Of a stretch of DNA of 64,000 bases, positions 24,601-35,493 are shown one piece after another. This stretch comes from Tubiluchus corallicola (lineage: Eukaryota; Priapulida; Priapulimorpha; Priapulimorphida; Tubiluchidae). Location: positions 1 to 64,000 of the forward strand of contig JAQGDQ010000002.1 in the NCBI GenBank assembly GCA_030141605.1, read 5' to 3'. The notes beneath the pieces were generated by a model. It saw only the letters and a list, made by a program, of their open reading frames with translations, did no database searches and had not been told where the DNA came from. Position numbers and translations under genes: made by a program. The first letter of the stretch is position 1; the number at the start of each line of letters is the position of its first letter.

Positions 24601-27600
24601 CAATCTACTATTGTTTACACGGGTAGCAAAAATCAGACTCGGGTATACTATTCCTGATACCCGTCGGGCAGCCGGGTGACCAATTGTTAAGATTCAGCAG
24701 CAGTGAAAAAACTGTAATGACATGTTCACAAATAAAAACAAACAGTGGTGCATTTTAACCAACCGGACTGTTATGTTAACAACAAGCAGTCAATTATTGC
24801 ACCCTGAAAGTTATAATAAATAAGCTGTGGGCCACAAAAGTTAGTGTTTCCCCCACACCAGACATTTGACTGAGTTTTTATCTGCCATACTTTAATTTCT
24901 GTATTGCATGCTTTGTCAATTAGTCAGCTACGTTTGTCTAGGTAGTAAGTATAACACTGAGCAATATTAATACTGGGATTAGGGGAACAAAATAATCTAT
25001 ATTGTCCTTTTTGTGTGCTGTTGAACTTAACAATCCGTTTATTCTTATCTTTATTAGTGGCCTGAAATAGGCTTTTAAAGATTAATAAACAATTTCAATT
25101 TGATAATTAACCACTTAGTAAATAAATCAGTTTTTTTCTAAGTCAGCCTTACAGCAAAAATGGTTTGATCTGCCATCTAGATAGGTGCTGTAGAAGTGCA
25201 CAGCAGAAGCAAATTTTAATTTTGTAACAATGGCTAATGTATTACAAATAATGTCTACATTTTCATTGTTGGAACTGGGTATAAATATTAGGCTCAGGCA
25301 ATAAACAATGTGGGTAAGTACCTGGGTTCCTGATGGAAGCACTACAACCTACAATCAAAAAGCTACTTATATTTTGTTTTCGTAAATTCAGTTCTGATTT
25401 TTTAGAATCTGGAGATCTACAATCAATGGAATCAGACACCAGTGCACTGCAGCATTCTGATGCTTCTAATATGTCTATTGAGTCAACGCCAGTCCCAACA
25501 ACTGCAAAATTTCGTCGTCCATACAAAAATATTGCATCTACTCGCAGAAAGAACAAACTGAGACATGTACGCATTATAGCCTATTAAACTTCATAATTAT
25601 ATTAAGCAATTTGAAATATCATCTTTCTTATTTAGTTAGACTCTTAATGGGAAGAGATTTAATTTTTGCTCTCATTGTTACCCTATTTGTAGCAATTTTA
25701 CATCATGCGCAAAACCACTGAGTTTTATTTTTTAACGAAAACTGTGTAATAATTTTGCTTGCTGTAGAATAGATATGAGTCATTTAAGAAGTGCTAGAGC
25801 ACCTAACCCTTATTTCTTATTACCCAATTTTAAACATTTGTGCAAAGGAGCAAGTCAGCTCTGCTATTGCATATTTTCAGGTGAAAACTTTATTACGTAA
25901 TTTGTCAGGTTACTTTGGCTGGTACTATAGTATTGATACATCAGATTTACGCAAAAAATAGCCGAAGCAATCTTTTTTATGTAGCCGATTCGAGTATATG
26001 TATTAGACATTCCTGAATGGTTACAAAAAAGTTGCTATTACTGTTATTTTTTGTTACATCTTTGTAATTATAGAAGACAGATTTCTTGACCCAAAAGATT
26101 TCGAATGCATGTAACAAGCATCATATTTGAAGAAAAGCTGTCTATAATTGAATTGTTTGTAGCATAACATCTATGTTTTGTAAGTTTACATGTAGTTTGT
26201 ACATAATATAAAATTTTGTAGTTTTTTTGAGCTGTATGCAAAAATTCTAGTTCACGTTCTTTATTTATAGCTTATTATATACACGTGCAATTCCATAATG
26301 GTTATTTTATATGGAGCACTCGACTGAGTGCAGTGCTGTTCTACAGAGGTGTGGTTCATAATTGGTTTTAGTTACTGTCTCCTACAAATTATGTTTGCAA
26401 GCAACATTCAGCCGGGATTTTTTGGCAGAGAACTGCTATTTTTAAAATATAAAATTGATATCACTCGTTTTCGTATAGGTGGCCAGTCTCTGCAATGATG
26501 ATGAGTTGATGGAGATAGTTCTGTCCAGAATAAGTAATGCCATTACTCTTTGGGACTTTCTGCTTGTCAAATCTGAACGCGAAGATGAAGAAAAACACTC
26601 TGTTACTATCATGTTGCAAGAACTTGACAAACTTTTGCAAGCAGTTAGAATCATGGCTCATGATAACCTGATGCGGCATACAGGTGAACAAGAAGACCAA
26701 CAAGAAGTAGTTGAGGTAGAGGTAGTTTTTTACTATAATTCGTTCTACCTGTTTTTCTAGGAATATAATTACGTTATTTGTTTAACAGAACAAAATTAAT
26801 CCCCAATGTTTAACAATAGACTGAGTACACCTACGAAAACATTTGAATTAAGAGCCAAGGCGACTTGATAACAACAGGGTTAAAGTAACTGTACATGGTT
26901 GTCGTTGTGTTCTTTCCAAAGCATTTTGACCAAGTGTATTGTTGAATATTACTGCATTGATATTTTTTATTGACACCATAATAACAGGTTTATAAATAAA
27001 TAACACCATATTATTTATTAAAATTACCTATTATTTGCTTGTGTCTTCGTAAATTAGAGTATCGTAAACTTGGTACTTTGCTTCTGATTACACTATAAAG
27101 ATATTATTTTGTTACTATAGTACTCTTACTGCAATATTATATACTAAGCTATTTTTACAGATTACAGACGAAAAACTTGCAAACTGTTTGGGTGTAGAAG
27201 TTGGTTCGTACGCTGTCAAATCGTCTTCGCTGTCGTATAACTCTCTGAATCGCAATCCTTCCTTCATTTATATTGATCAGTCTTCTGTGGATCACAGTGA
27301 AAAAGCTGTAACAAAGTCATTACCCGATGCAGAATCGCTGGAACCACATAGCAAAAGGTTAAAGGTAGAAAATGAAATTGTTGACAAAAGTGAAGAAGCT
27401 GTAGGCGAAAAAACTAATGACAAGAACAAGACATGTGACACAACGGAAATTAAAACTCCGGAAAGTGATATGACAACAACCCAGACATTGAGCATAACAG
27501 ATGAAATCAGTTCACTGTTAAAACCTGAAAACAATATATCAAGTTCAGATATTACATCAAAAGGTGATGATTCTGTAACTTCTGTTACTGAGACTTCCAA

Positions 27601-28495
27601 ACTTGATATAAAGACACCTATATTGGTTTCTGAGTCAAATTTCTCTGCATCAGTTCCCACTGCTGTTTCCGCTTCTCATACGTCGGTGCTAGACATTTCT
27701 AAAGCATCTCTCTCAACTCCTGTTTCTGCGAATTCGTCTACAATTGAAGTTCCATCTTCAAGTATAATACATGGTGAAGACAATCAGAGATATTTATTCC
27801 ATAACGGTCAACTGTTTATGCTTAGTAACGAAGACAGTTTGCAAACTGGCGATTCTGACAGTGGAGCAGATGCTTCAGAACCTCACATGTATGAAGTGAA
27901 TCATTCAGATGAGCACACTGAGATTAGCGATGAGAGTCTCACAACAAGAGAAGTGTGCCAGCAGGCAGAAGAATTGCAAGGTAAAGCGGATTTATCGGAA
28001 CAAATTGACGGCCAAGCAAATTTAACTGAAACCAATGGAGATTCACTATTACAAGAAAATTTATCGAAAGAAATGCTTGAAAGCAATGCAGTTTTACAGG
28101 AACAAGGAGACGTGTCATCGACTCATTTACCTGAAAAGACAACATTTTTAAAAACCGAAAAAGATTTTTCAGAAAAAGCAGAAGTGTCTGAACAAGCAAA
28201 AATGTTGAACGGTGTACAAACTTTGCAGGAAGACTCCAATTTGCCAGAACGAGCAGAGATTTCAAAGGAGAATTTGTCTGAAGAGGCAGCAACCTTACAG
28301 ATGGAAATCGACATGGGTGAGCAAGCAGATGCCTCACACATTAAGACTGATCTTTCCGAACGGATGCCGGTCTTACAACAGATGGCTGATGGAACGATCT
28401 TGTTGCAAAAAGAAGATGGCACTATCATTCAATTGCAATCGGATGGTGATTCAATTCCAATAGAGACGATACAAGCTTTACTTGCTAGCAATTGA
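21670..28495 (+). CDS. ZNF839: ZNF839-like C2H2 zinc-finger protein with AT-hooks
   Basis: Likely a nuclear DNA-binding protein of about 1,036 residues. Coding exons: 21670-23047, 25406-25566, 26479-26715 (or to 26721) and 27161-28495. Phases agree throughout and the stop is TGA. The start ATG has A at -3 and G at +4. Seen in order: acidic N-terminal part with DGQ repeats (80-142), AT-hook core GRGRPRK (328-334), TRSGRISRPPAH (361-372), an acidic stretch, a second GRPRK (421-425), then one finger C428-x2-C431-x12-H444-x6-H451. The RSGR-x-SRPPAH block followed by CETCFKSYIGRGSLARH is what I recall from vertebrate ZNF839, including the long H-x6-H spacing. Exon 3 (DDELMEIVLSRISNAITLWDFLLVK) also resembles that family. 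The last exon (445 codons) is low-complexity and ends in DG-rich repeats. Orthology is from memory. Confidence 0.8.
23132..24489 (+). mobile_element. PIF/Harbinger transposon remnant in the first intron of the ZNF839-like gene
   Basis: The ends TAAAGGTGGGACTCC (left) and, reverse-complemented, TAAAGGCAGGACTCC (right) form terminal inverted repeats. Both ends carry subterminal ATGCGT/ACGCAT motifs. Inside, the frame at about 24,010-24,170 reads EKFKRKHRFWVCNITQDKEQ, then MNHLLVNKLQLDAEQLNYML. It resembles the start of Harbinger (HARBI1-type) transposases: an (R/K)-x-RFWV block, then an E-L-x-LD block. The rest of the transposase, including the catalytic region, is missing or broken. Flanking trinucleotides TAA and TTA are compatible with the 3-bp TWA target site of this group, but not identical. 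Confidence 0.65.
24490..27160. other. Introns of the ZNF839-like gene
   Basis: The rest of intron 1 (24490-25405), intron 2 (25567-26478) and intron 3 (26716 or 26722 to 27160) are AT-rich. Around 24,640-24,680 there are repeated CGGGTA/TACCCG words, perhaps a transposon scrap. No other exon or RNA gene was seen. Confidence 0.45.
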
Positions 28496-29779
28496 TGAAA
28501 AATCTCCCTGTCATGATTTGTTGAATGTGACTTTAAAGTCCCAAAGATTTATGTGAGTTTTCTAAGCATTTAACTTTTTGTTTGTTCTTTTCCTGGTGAA
28601 CAAAGTAGTCAGCAATTCAAGTATTGCAAGGTTTTGGATTGTTAAGACTAGAATGCCAGACAATTGGTAGTTTCTACCATTGCTTTAGATTCAGTACCAC
28701 AGCTTTGTATTGAAATTAGGATAGTTAAGTATGCGAATATTGTACATATGCTAATAACAATGTGCTTACTAATGTTTTAATTGCTAAATGTGTGTGTTTA
28801 GTGTGTCAGAACAAAAATGATTTTAGTTCTATGAACACTGTTAACTCTGTACCATATGGTACATGTTATTATATATTTGTCAACATGGTGTGTTCTACTG
28901 TACATGGATGTTGGGCAAACATATCTCGATAAACTGAATATTTGTTGAGGCTTTCTCTCAAGTACGCAAACACATTATTTCTCGGTGCAAATTGACATTG
29001 CTTCAGTGTTTCTTTTTTGTCATACGTCCTAACCTAAGTCACCGTTTTGTCTTTTTTATTGTTTGTGAATCTGCAAGGTATTGCTTTCAACTGCTTGCCA
29101 GGCTTGCTTTGTTTGACTTTTCTAATACACTGGGAAATAATAGTGCTTTTTATGACAGATTATCTGGCCTTTTTCAAAACACTGTAGGTTATTTGGTTGT
29201 AGTTTGCTGATTTGCAATTCGTAACTTTACATACCTAAAATAATTTATAATAATTTATTGCTATTTGGATCACAATTAATACACATGTTACGTTGAATTG
29301 TATTTATTCCATTTCTGTAAACGCGTTCAGTCAGCTCAGTATATTTGACAAACTTATCGTTATTGTCATTGGTTTTTTCCTCTTTCGTTGTCTCATCTTT
29401 TCATCTTTCTACTTCAAGGGTGTAGTTGCTGAGCAAAGATGTAGTCAAGTTTTTGAATTTATTAGTGGCTTTGTCTGATATGCAGACTTTACTAGCAATT
29501 TAAGTTATGATAATTACATATAGGTAAATGTAAGACTGTTCATTTTTGCAATATGTTGCACTGTAAAGTCAGTAGTCATTACAGAAAATTTTCTGTTGTC
29601 TTGATTTTTTGATGATTGTTATTGTTTATCATAACAGTTACTGTAAAGTGTCCTGAGCTATGCTTGCCTGGTGTATTGCAGCAGTTTTTATTGTCATCTG
29701 GTGCCATTGGTCAAGCCATTTCAACTAGTGAAGCCAAAAAGGCATGTTCTCTGCCTATGCTGTATGTTAGGCCATTTGC

Positions 29780-30422
29780 GGGCTTACTGTAATTTGGGAA
29801 ACAACTGGAAATCGCAAAATTTAGAGAAAGGAGAGACAGGATAGAGGCAGAAAAAGAGATAGAGGGTGAGGGTGAGGGAGAGAAAGAGAATGTGTGAGTG
29901 AGTGTGAGAGAGGGAGCGAGAGTGAGAAAGAGAGTTGGAGAGGGAGAGATAAAGAGTGAGGGAGCGAGAGTGAGAAGGAGAGTGCGATACACGCACATGC
30001 ACACACTCTCTTGAAATGTTATTTTTTGTATTGTTGTTTTGTTTGTGTGCTTGTACGGATCTACTGTGTTTTTGTTGTAAATAGTTTTTAATGTTGAACT
30101 AATATAATGTGATCATATGAACGAAAGTTTGAAATATAGAAGTAAATCAAATTCGAATCTCTCTCTCTCTTTTGCTCTCTCCTTCAGCCTCTCTGTCGTC
30201 CTCTCTCACTCTTCTCTCCTTTGTTCACTCATTCACTCACACACCTCTTTCTCTCCACTCTCTCTCCCTCGCTCCCCCTTTGTCTCTTTCACTCACACAT
30301 ATTGTCTTTCTTGCCCTCGCTGTTTTTCTCTCCCTCGCTCCCTCTATCTTTTTCTGCCTCTATCTTGTCTCTCTCTCTACATTTCAAAATTTCCAGTTCG
30401 CTTTGCAAATTGCAATAAGCCC
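29780..30422. repeat. Large imperfect inverted repeat with GA/TC-rich arms
   Basis: The left arm (about 29,780-30,000) begins GGGCTTACTGTAATTTG, then AACTGGAAAT, GATAGAGGCAGAAAAAGA and GAGGGAGAGAAA. The right arm (about 30,160-30,422), reverse-complemented, begins GGGCTTATTGCAATTTG, then AACTGGAAAT, GATAGAGGCAGAAAAAGA and GAGGGAGAGAAA, in the same order. The non-GA words at the outer ends show the arms share descent and are not two chance microsatellites. A spacer of about 150 bp separates them. Confidence 0.8.
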
Positions 30423-32129
30423 ATTTGCTTACTCACGCACAGTGTAATAGAAATAATGTAACCAGAAATAAAAGAAAGTAGAAACATTAAAAACAAAAAT
30501 ATTAATGTTGTTTGAGAAACTCAGACCAGTGTACATAAAAATGTATTGTATAGTACGCAGAAATCAATGCACGGTTCTGCTTTTTTTCTGTCCGAGTTTG
30601 GATAAGGAGTAGCTAATCAGCTAGTGTTTCACTTAGATTCAGAAGAAGTGTACAATTTCCCACACAATTTAAATACCCTCACCCGAACTCTAACCATAAC
30701 CTTGTTGGCAATGGGACTATTTAGTGTGGAATCAGCCCGCGTTTGGAGCGCGGGAGTTTGGATGATAAAAAGGCGGGAGATTGTAGAATGTGGACTTAAG
30801 ACGATTGTGAATAAACTGTTAATTTTATATTTTAATTGTGAGTTACATCTTTCAGATAGCTAACCCAATTCAACTTCACAAACTAATTTCTTGTGTGTGC
30901 GAAACTGTAAACTTTAGCCCTACAGTAGGAACTTGTGTAAGATGTAGACTTCTGAGAAAAAAACTTTGGTGGATGCAAAATGGGAAAAGTACAGAATGCG
31001 AAACATTGAGTGTTGTTCTGTCTGACTGTCCGGATTCGTCTTTTAGAAACCATTTATTGCTGTCTTGGAACGCATTTTTCGTGCACATGTCATTTGTCGT
31101 TGCACAGAATCCGTTTTTCGTGTAAATTTAGTATCACAACATAAAAGCTGGCTAAAACATTACATGGTAACGAAAAACGAAAAATATCCTTAGGAATGTT
31201 TGCAAATGCACAGGGTAAATATTCAAGCTGCTTGACCGATTAAGTTTCACGGACGCGTTTTTTATTTAAAAAACTAACACAGCCATTAAACATTCCATAA
31301 ATTAGGCAATTGATCAAATCGAATGGATAACAGTTTATTATGCCATTACTATCATATGTGTGAAGAAGATATTTCGAAGCCCATTGGAGCTCCTTCAGCG
31401 TAAACACTACAATACAGTACATCTGTTTTACAGGTTTTTTTAATAAGAAACGTAAGCACATCCATGAATCCATTTATAAATCTTTATTGGTGTGGGTGTT
31501 TTTGGATACCAAACCTATTAAAAGATTTAAGTTTCGCATACTTCGTTGACGGACCGTGGACTGTCCAGACTATTCTAAGTTTGTTATTTAGTCTGCTAAA
31601 AAAACAAATATTTATAGCCTACATGTATCACCACGAAAACTTTATTTCATAGTTCAATTTAGCGCGAAAATAATATCGGGACGTGTCCTAATGAGTACGT
31701 ACTGCCCAGCTTGTAGTAATCAAAAAGCTGATAGAGGCCACTTTCAATCTACATGTATATCACTCTCACATTAATTGCGAATGTGTGGATTTTGTTTGTT
31801 AGCAATAGTGCAGCGGTTTTCCAGTAAAATTATGTGGGAACGATCTTTGTCATTTTTATAGCGAAAGTCATGAGGCTTCAAAAAGTTTTGAGAAAGCATC
31901 TGTTTTTGTTACGCAAGGTTGCAACACAACCGTGACGTTTTGGAAACCACGTGCTCATGTGCGAGAAATTCGCACATTTCGGCGGCACCATAACAAGAAA
32001 CGTCAAATCCTGTTTAGATTGTCGGGCGCTCCCGATATGTCGCGCAACTGACAGAGGTTTATAATTACATCTGACGTACAAACAGTTTTAGTGCTGGAAT
32101 GCATTGATAGTCTATTTCAGATCATTTGC

Positions 32130-32620
32130 TGGTCACTCGTCAGTTTTTAACTTGGAGGCGTTTGGAGTGGGCGCCCTAAAGTACCTCCCAAATCAATTAT
32201 AAATCATATTTTGAGCGTATCAATGAAACTTTGATCCTCCTTACTGGAGCATCTTTGCTCCTTACTAAAGCTTAGTGTCTCTTAAATAACGAATTTGATC
32301 ACGGAGATCATACATTTGTAATTGCCAAGTTTTCAAATTGGTGCGTCATGCAGAGGGCGTCCTTAAAGTACCCCAAAATCAATTTCAATCACACTTTCAG
32401 TGCATCAGTTAAACTTTGCAAAAAGTTTTTTACACCTTAAGGGATAAAAATCAACCAGCGGCTTTTAACTAATGAAATGTGCCACTTATTGATCACTGTT
32501 GCTTTTTTAAATTGGACCTATTTGTAAGGGACCCCTAAAAGTACACCCAAACCAATTTAAATCAAAGAAACTTTGCGAAAATGTTCTTCACACTGATGAT
32601 TTTTGTCTTTATGAGATTTA
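32130..32620 (+). repeat. Three diverged tandem copies of a ~180-bp unit
   Basis: The core (C)CTAAAGTACC-CCCAAATCAATT recurs at about 32,173, 32,361 and 32,533, each followed by ATCA and AAACTTTG, and preceded by TTTTTAA-TTGG. Divergence between copies is high. The function is unknown; it may be an old satellite or repeat fragment. Confidence 0.6.
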
Positions 32621-33186
32621 CCTAATCGGTGACCAAAATTTTACACGTCTCTGCTGCTTTTATTGCAGAACTTGGTTTTTTATTCGAAAGCCCTACACTC
32701 CAGATACACGATACCTATTGAGAAAGTGTGTCAGGCAATAGTGACAACATTTCAGTGTTACTCAGGACAAGGACGCATGATAGTCTAAACAGGACGCAAG
32801 ATGTCTAGATGTGTCTATGGATGAACCATAGCATTTATTTAATTAGTGCACTGGTATGTTCCCACAACATTTACCAAATATTAAGACTTTTGCTAGACGG
32901 CTTTTTGCAGCATTACAACACCAACTAAAAGTGTTTCAATAATATTATTATGCTAATATAAATTATAAATAAAAACAGCTGCAAAGCGATTGATTAAAGA
33001 ATTACGTGTATAACGTGTGTACAAATCATTATCGGCCCATATTTCTGCATATATATGTATAATATATATATTATTCTATGTAAACTTCTATCCATGCAAT
33101 TGAATATTTCATGCAATTGTATCATGTAATTCATTTTACAGAATTTTGAGGTAATCGAGATGCGTTCTCACAAACACAGTAGATTG

Positions 33187-35462
33187 TTATGTCAAATTGT
33201 CAAGGTACTGCTCTTTGAGTTTCCTGTCTAACCGCCGTTCTCGCTCTTCTTGTTCGATTTTGTCTATTACAGATTCTTCTTTACGGTGTCTACCCCTGTT
33301 TGTCCGTCGTTGGCTGCTTCGACTGTTTGCTCTCTCAAAACTGTCATCATCGTCGAGTTCATCATTATCAGTGTCATATGCCTTGTAGTTGTAATCTTCA
33401 TCATAAGAACCACGTTTACGGCGCTTCTTAGTAGTTAATTTATTGCTAATCACATTATTGTTTACACCTCTTTTTCTCCTAATTTTGTTGTTTGCATGCC
33501 ATTTTTCACCGTGTTTGTGGAATTTGTTTTTGCCAATTTCTCTCTTTTGTCTCACTCCAACTCCAGTATTTTGGTTTTTGTGATCACTGCTTTCCGCCTC
33601 ATTATTAGCATTTCTTTTTTTGTCTTCCTTTTCCTTTCCACGATTTTCACCTTCTTTATCAATGTCATTCGCGACCTTTTCGTTTTCATCCTTACCAAAG
33701 TTTGATTTATTGATTGAATCACTTGCATCCCCACCTTCTTCTCTGTTATTATTATCTTCAAGTTGATTTATGATTTCTTCATTATGATCTTCAGTTGCCT
33801 CATTTTTCGAATTGGTGCCACCTGCTTCTCTTTCACTAATCCTATTTTCAGTGTTTTCCACATCTCTCCTTATAATTTCATTCATATTCTTTAAATTGCC
33901 ATCAGTGTTGCCTTGATTGTCTGCTTTGTTTGCATTTTCATTTGGCGATTCTTTTTCATTTACTGCTGCTAGATCATTTCTTTCCCTTTCACCTATACTA
34001 GATTCAATTTTTTCAGCTTCTTCCTTATCAGTGATTGCTTCTCTCTTATTATGCTTTGAATTAGTATCCGCTTCATATTCACTTTCTTCATATTCATTTT
34101 CCATCTTCTGCTTTTCTATGTCTTCATTTTCCTCATCTGGTACCTTTTCTATCTCTGTTTCAGATCCTAAGTCACCATCAACATTTGCTTCTCTCACATG
34201 AACATTGTTTTCAGTGTCTTCATTATCTGCTTTTTCAACTTCTACCATGTCATCATTTCTTCCACTCCTGCCAATGTCAATGTTTGTATTGCCCATCTCC
34301 TCATTTTCCCTCTTCTCCTTTTCTGTTTCCAAATTTGCATTCTCTTCTTCTTCATTTTCCAAGTTGTCATTATTTACTTCATTTATATCATTATTGTCTT
34401 CAATATCTATTCGGTCTGCTTCGTCAGTTTCTTCTTCATCATTATTTGCATCATTGTCATTTGCGTCTTCTGTCTTTGTTTCTCCCAATTTCTTTTCTTT
34501 ATTATTAATGTGAATATCAGCATCGTTGTCAACATCATTTTCGTCTACATTGTCGTCTTCTCCTTTATTGTAGTTGTTTAAATCTTCTTTCTTTTCTTTC
34601 GTGTTTCCTTCATTTGATTCGAGGTTATCAATAACTGGCACATCTGCACCATCATTGTTTTCAGCTTCTGCATATCTGTCAGCTGTTTCTACATTTGCCT
34701 CGTTATGAACGACATCATTCACTTCTCTTTCAATGACATCCAGCTTTGCATTTGTACTGTCTTCAGACGTATCTAGCTTTTCAACATTTGTTTCTACCTC
34801 TTCTCTTTCCCCTTCATTAGCAGAATTTTTGCCAATTTCCCTCACCTGTTTTTCTTCTTTAAATACCTTTTTTATTTTATCTTTTTCCTGATTAGCTTGA
34901 GATTCCGCATTAACCAAATTTGATTCAGTATCATGTTCATTATCATTTTGCACTGCATCATTATATTCTTTTCTGTTTTCGTTAAGTGCATCTATATCAT
35001 CTGCACCGTATTCATCAAGAGCACCTGCCATATCACTGTAATTCTCATCGTAACCCTCATCGTTATCTGTATCCCTAACTTGTTTTTCTGCATTTTCACT
35101 AACCCCTGCTTCACCCTTTTCACTGTCATCACTAGATGCATGATTGCTAGCCAAGTTCTTAGCACCGTGTTTCTCATCACCGAGTTCGTTTTCATGCTTA
35201 CTACCACTTTCAGCTTCATCTCCTTCTCCCATATCGAAATCCTCATCTAAATCGTTCACATTAAACTCATCATTTATTAAGCCAGTCATGTCATTGCTGG
35301 TTTCTGCTACGTCATTTCCATTTTCATTTCTTCCTTCCTTTTCCCATTGCTTTTGTTTTTCCAAATTGTAATTGCTATCACTGTCATCATTCCGCTTTTG
35401 GTTTACCGCGCCACTATCACTGTCATCACTCTGATCAACAGCAAAATCACCTTCTTCATTAT

Positions 35463-35493
<31 letters not shown>

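Larger units (their letters stand above)
28496..33186. other. 3' UTR of the ZNF839-like gene and intergenic DNA
   Basis: No gene is recognised. The 3' UTR probably extends some way from 28,496; an AATAAA lies at 30467-30472, just beyond the GA/TC inverted repeat at 29,780-30,422. Degenerate tandem repeats are at 32,130-32,620. For the minus-strand gene, AATAAA (TTTATT on plus, 32834-32839) lies about 350 bp past its stop. Open frames at 30117-30461 and 29711-30006 are products of the CT/GA-rich repeat. Confidence 0.5.

Noticed and set aside
30117-30461. Ser/Leu-rich frames on plus, and 29,711-30,006 on minus
   Set aside because: Both are products of the TC/GA-rich arms of the inverted repeat; frames are open in several phases because the sequence is low-complexity.
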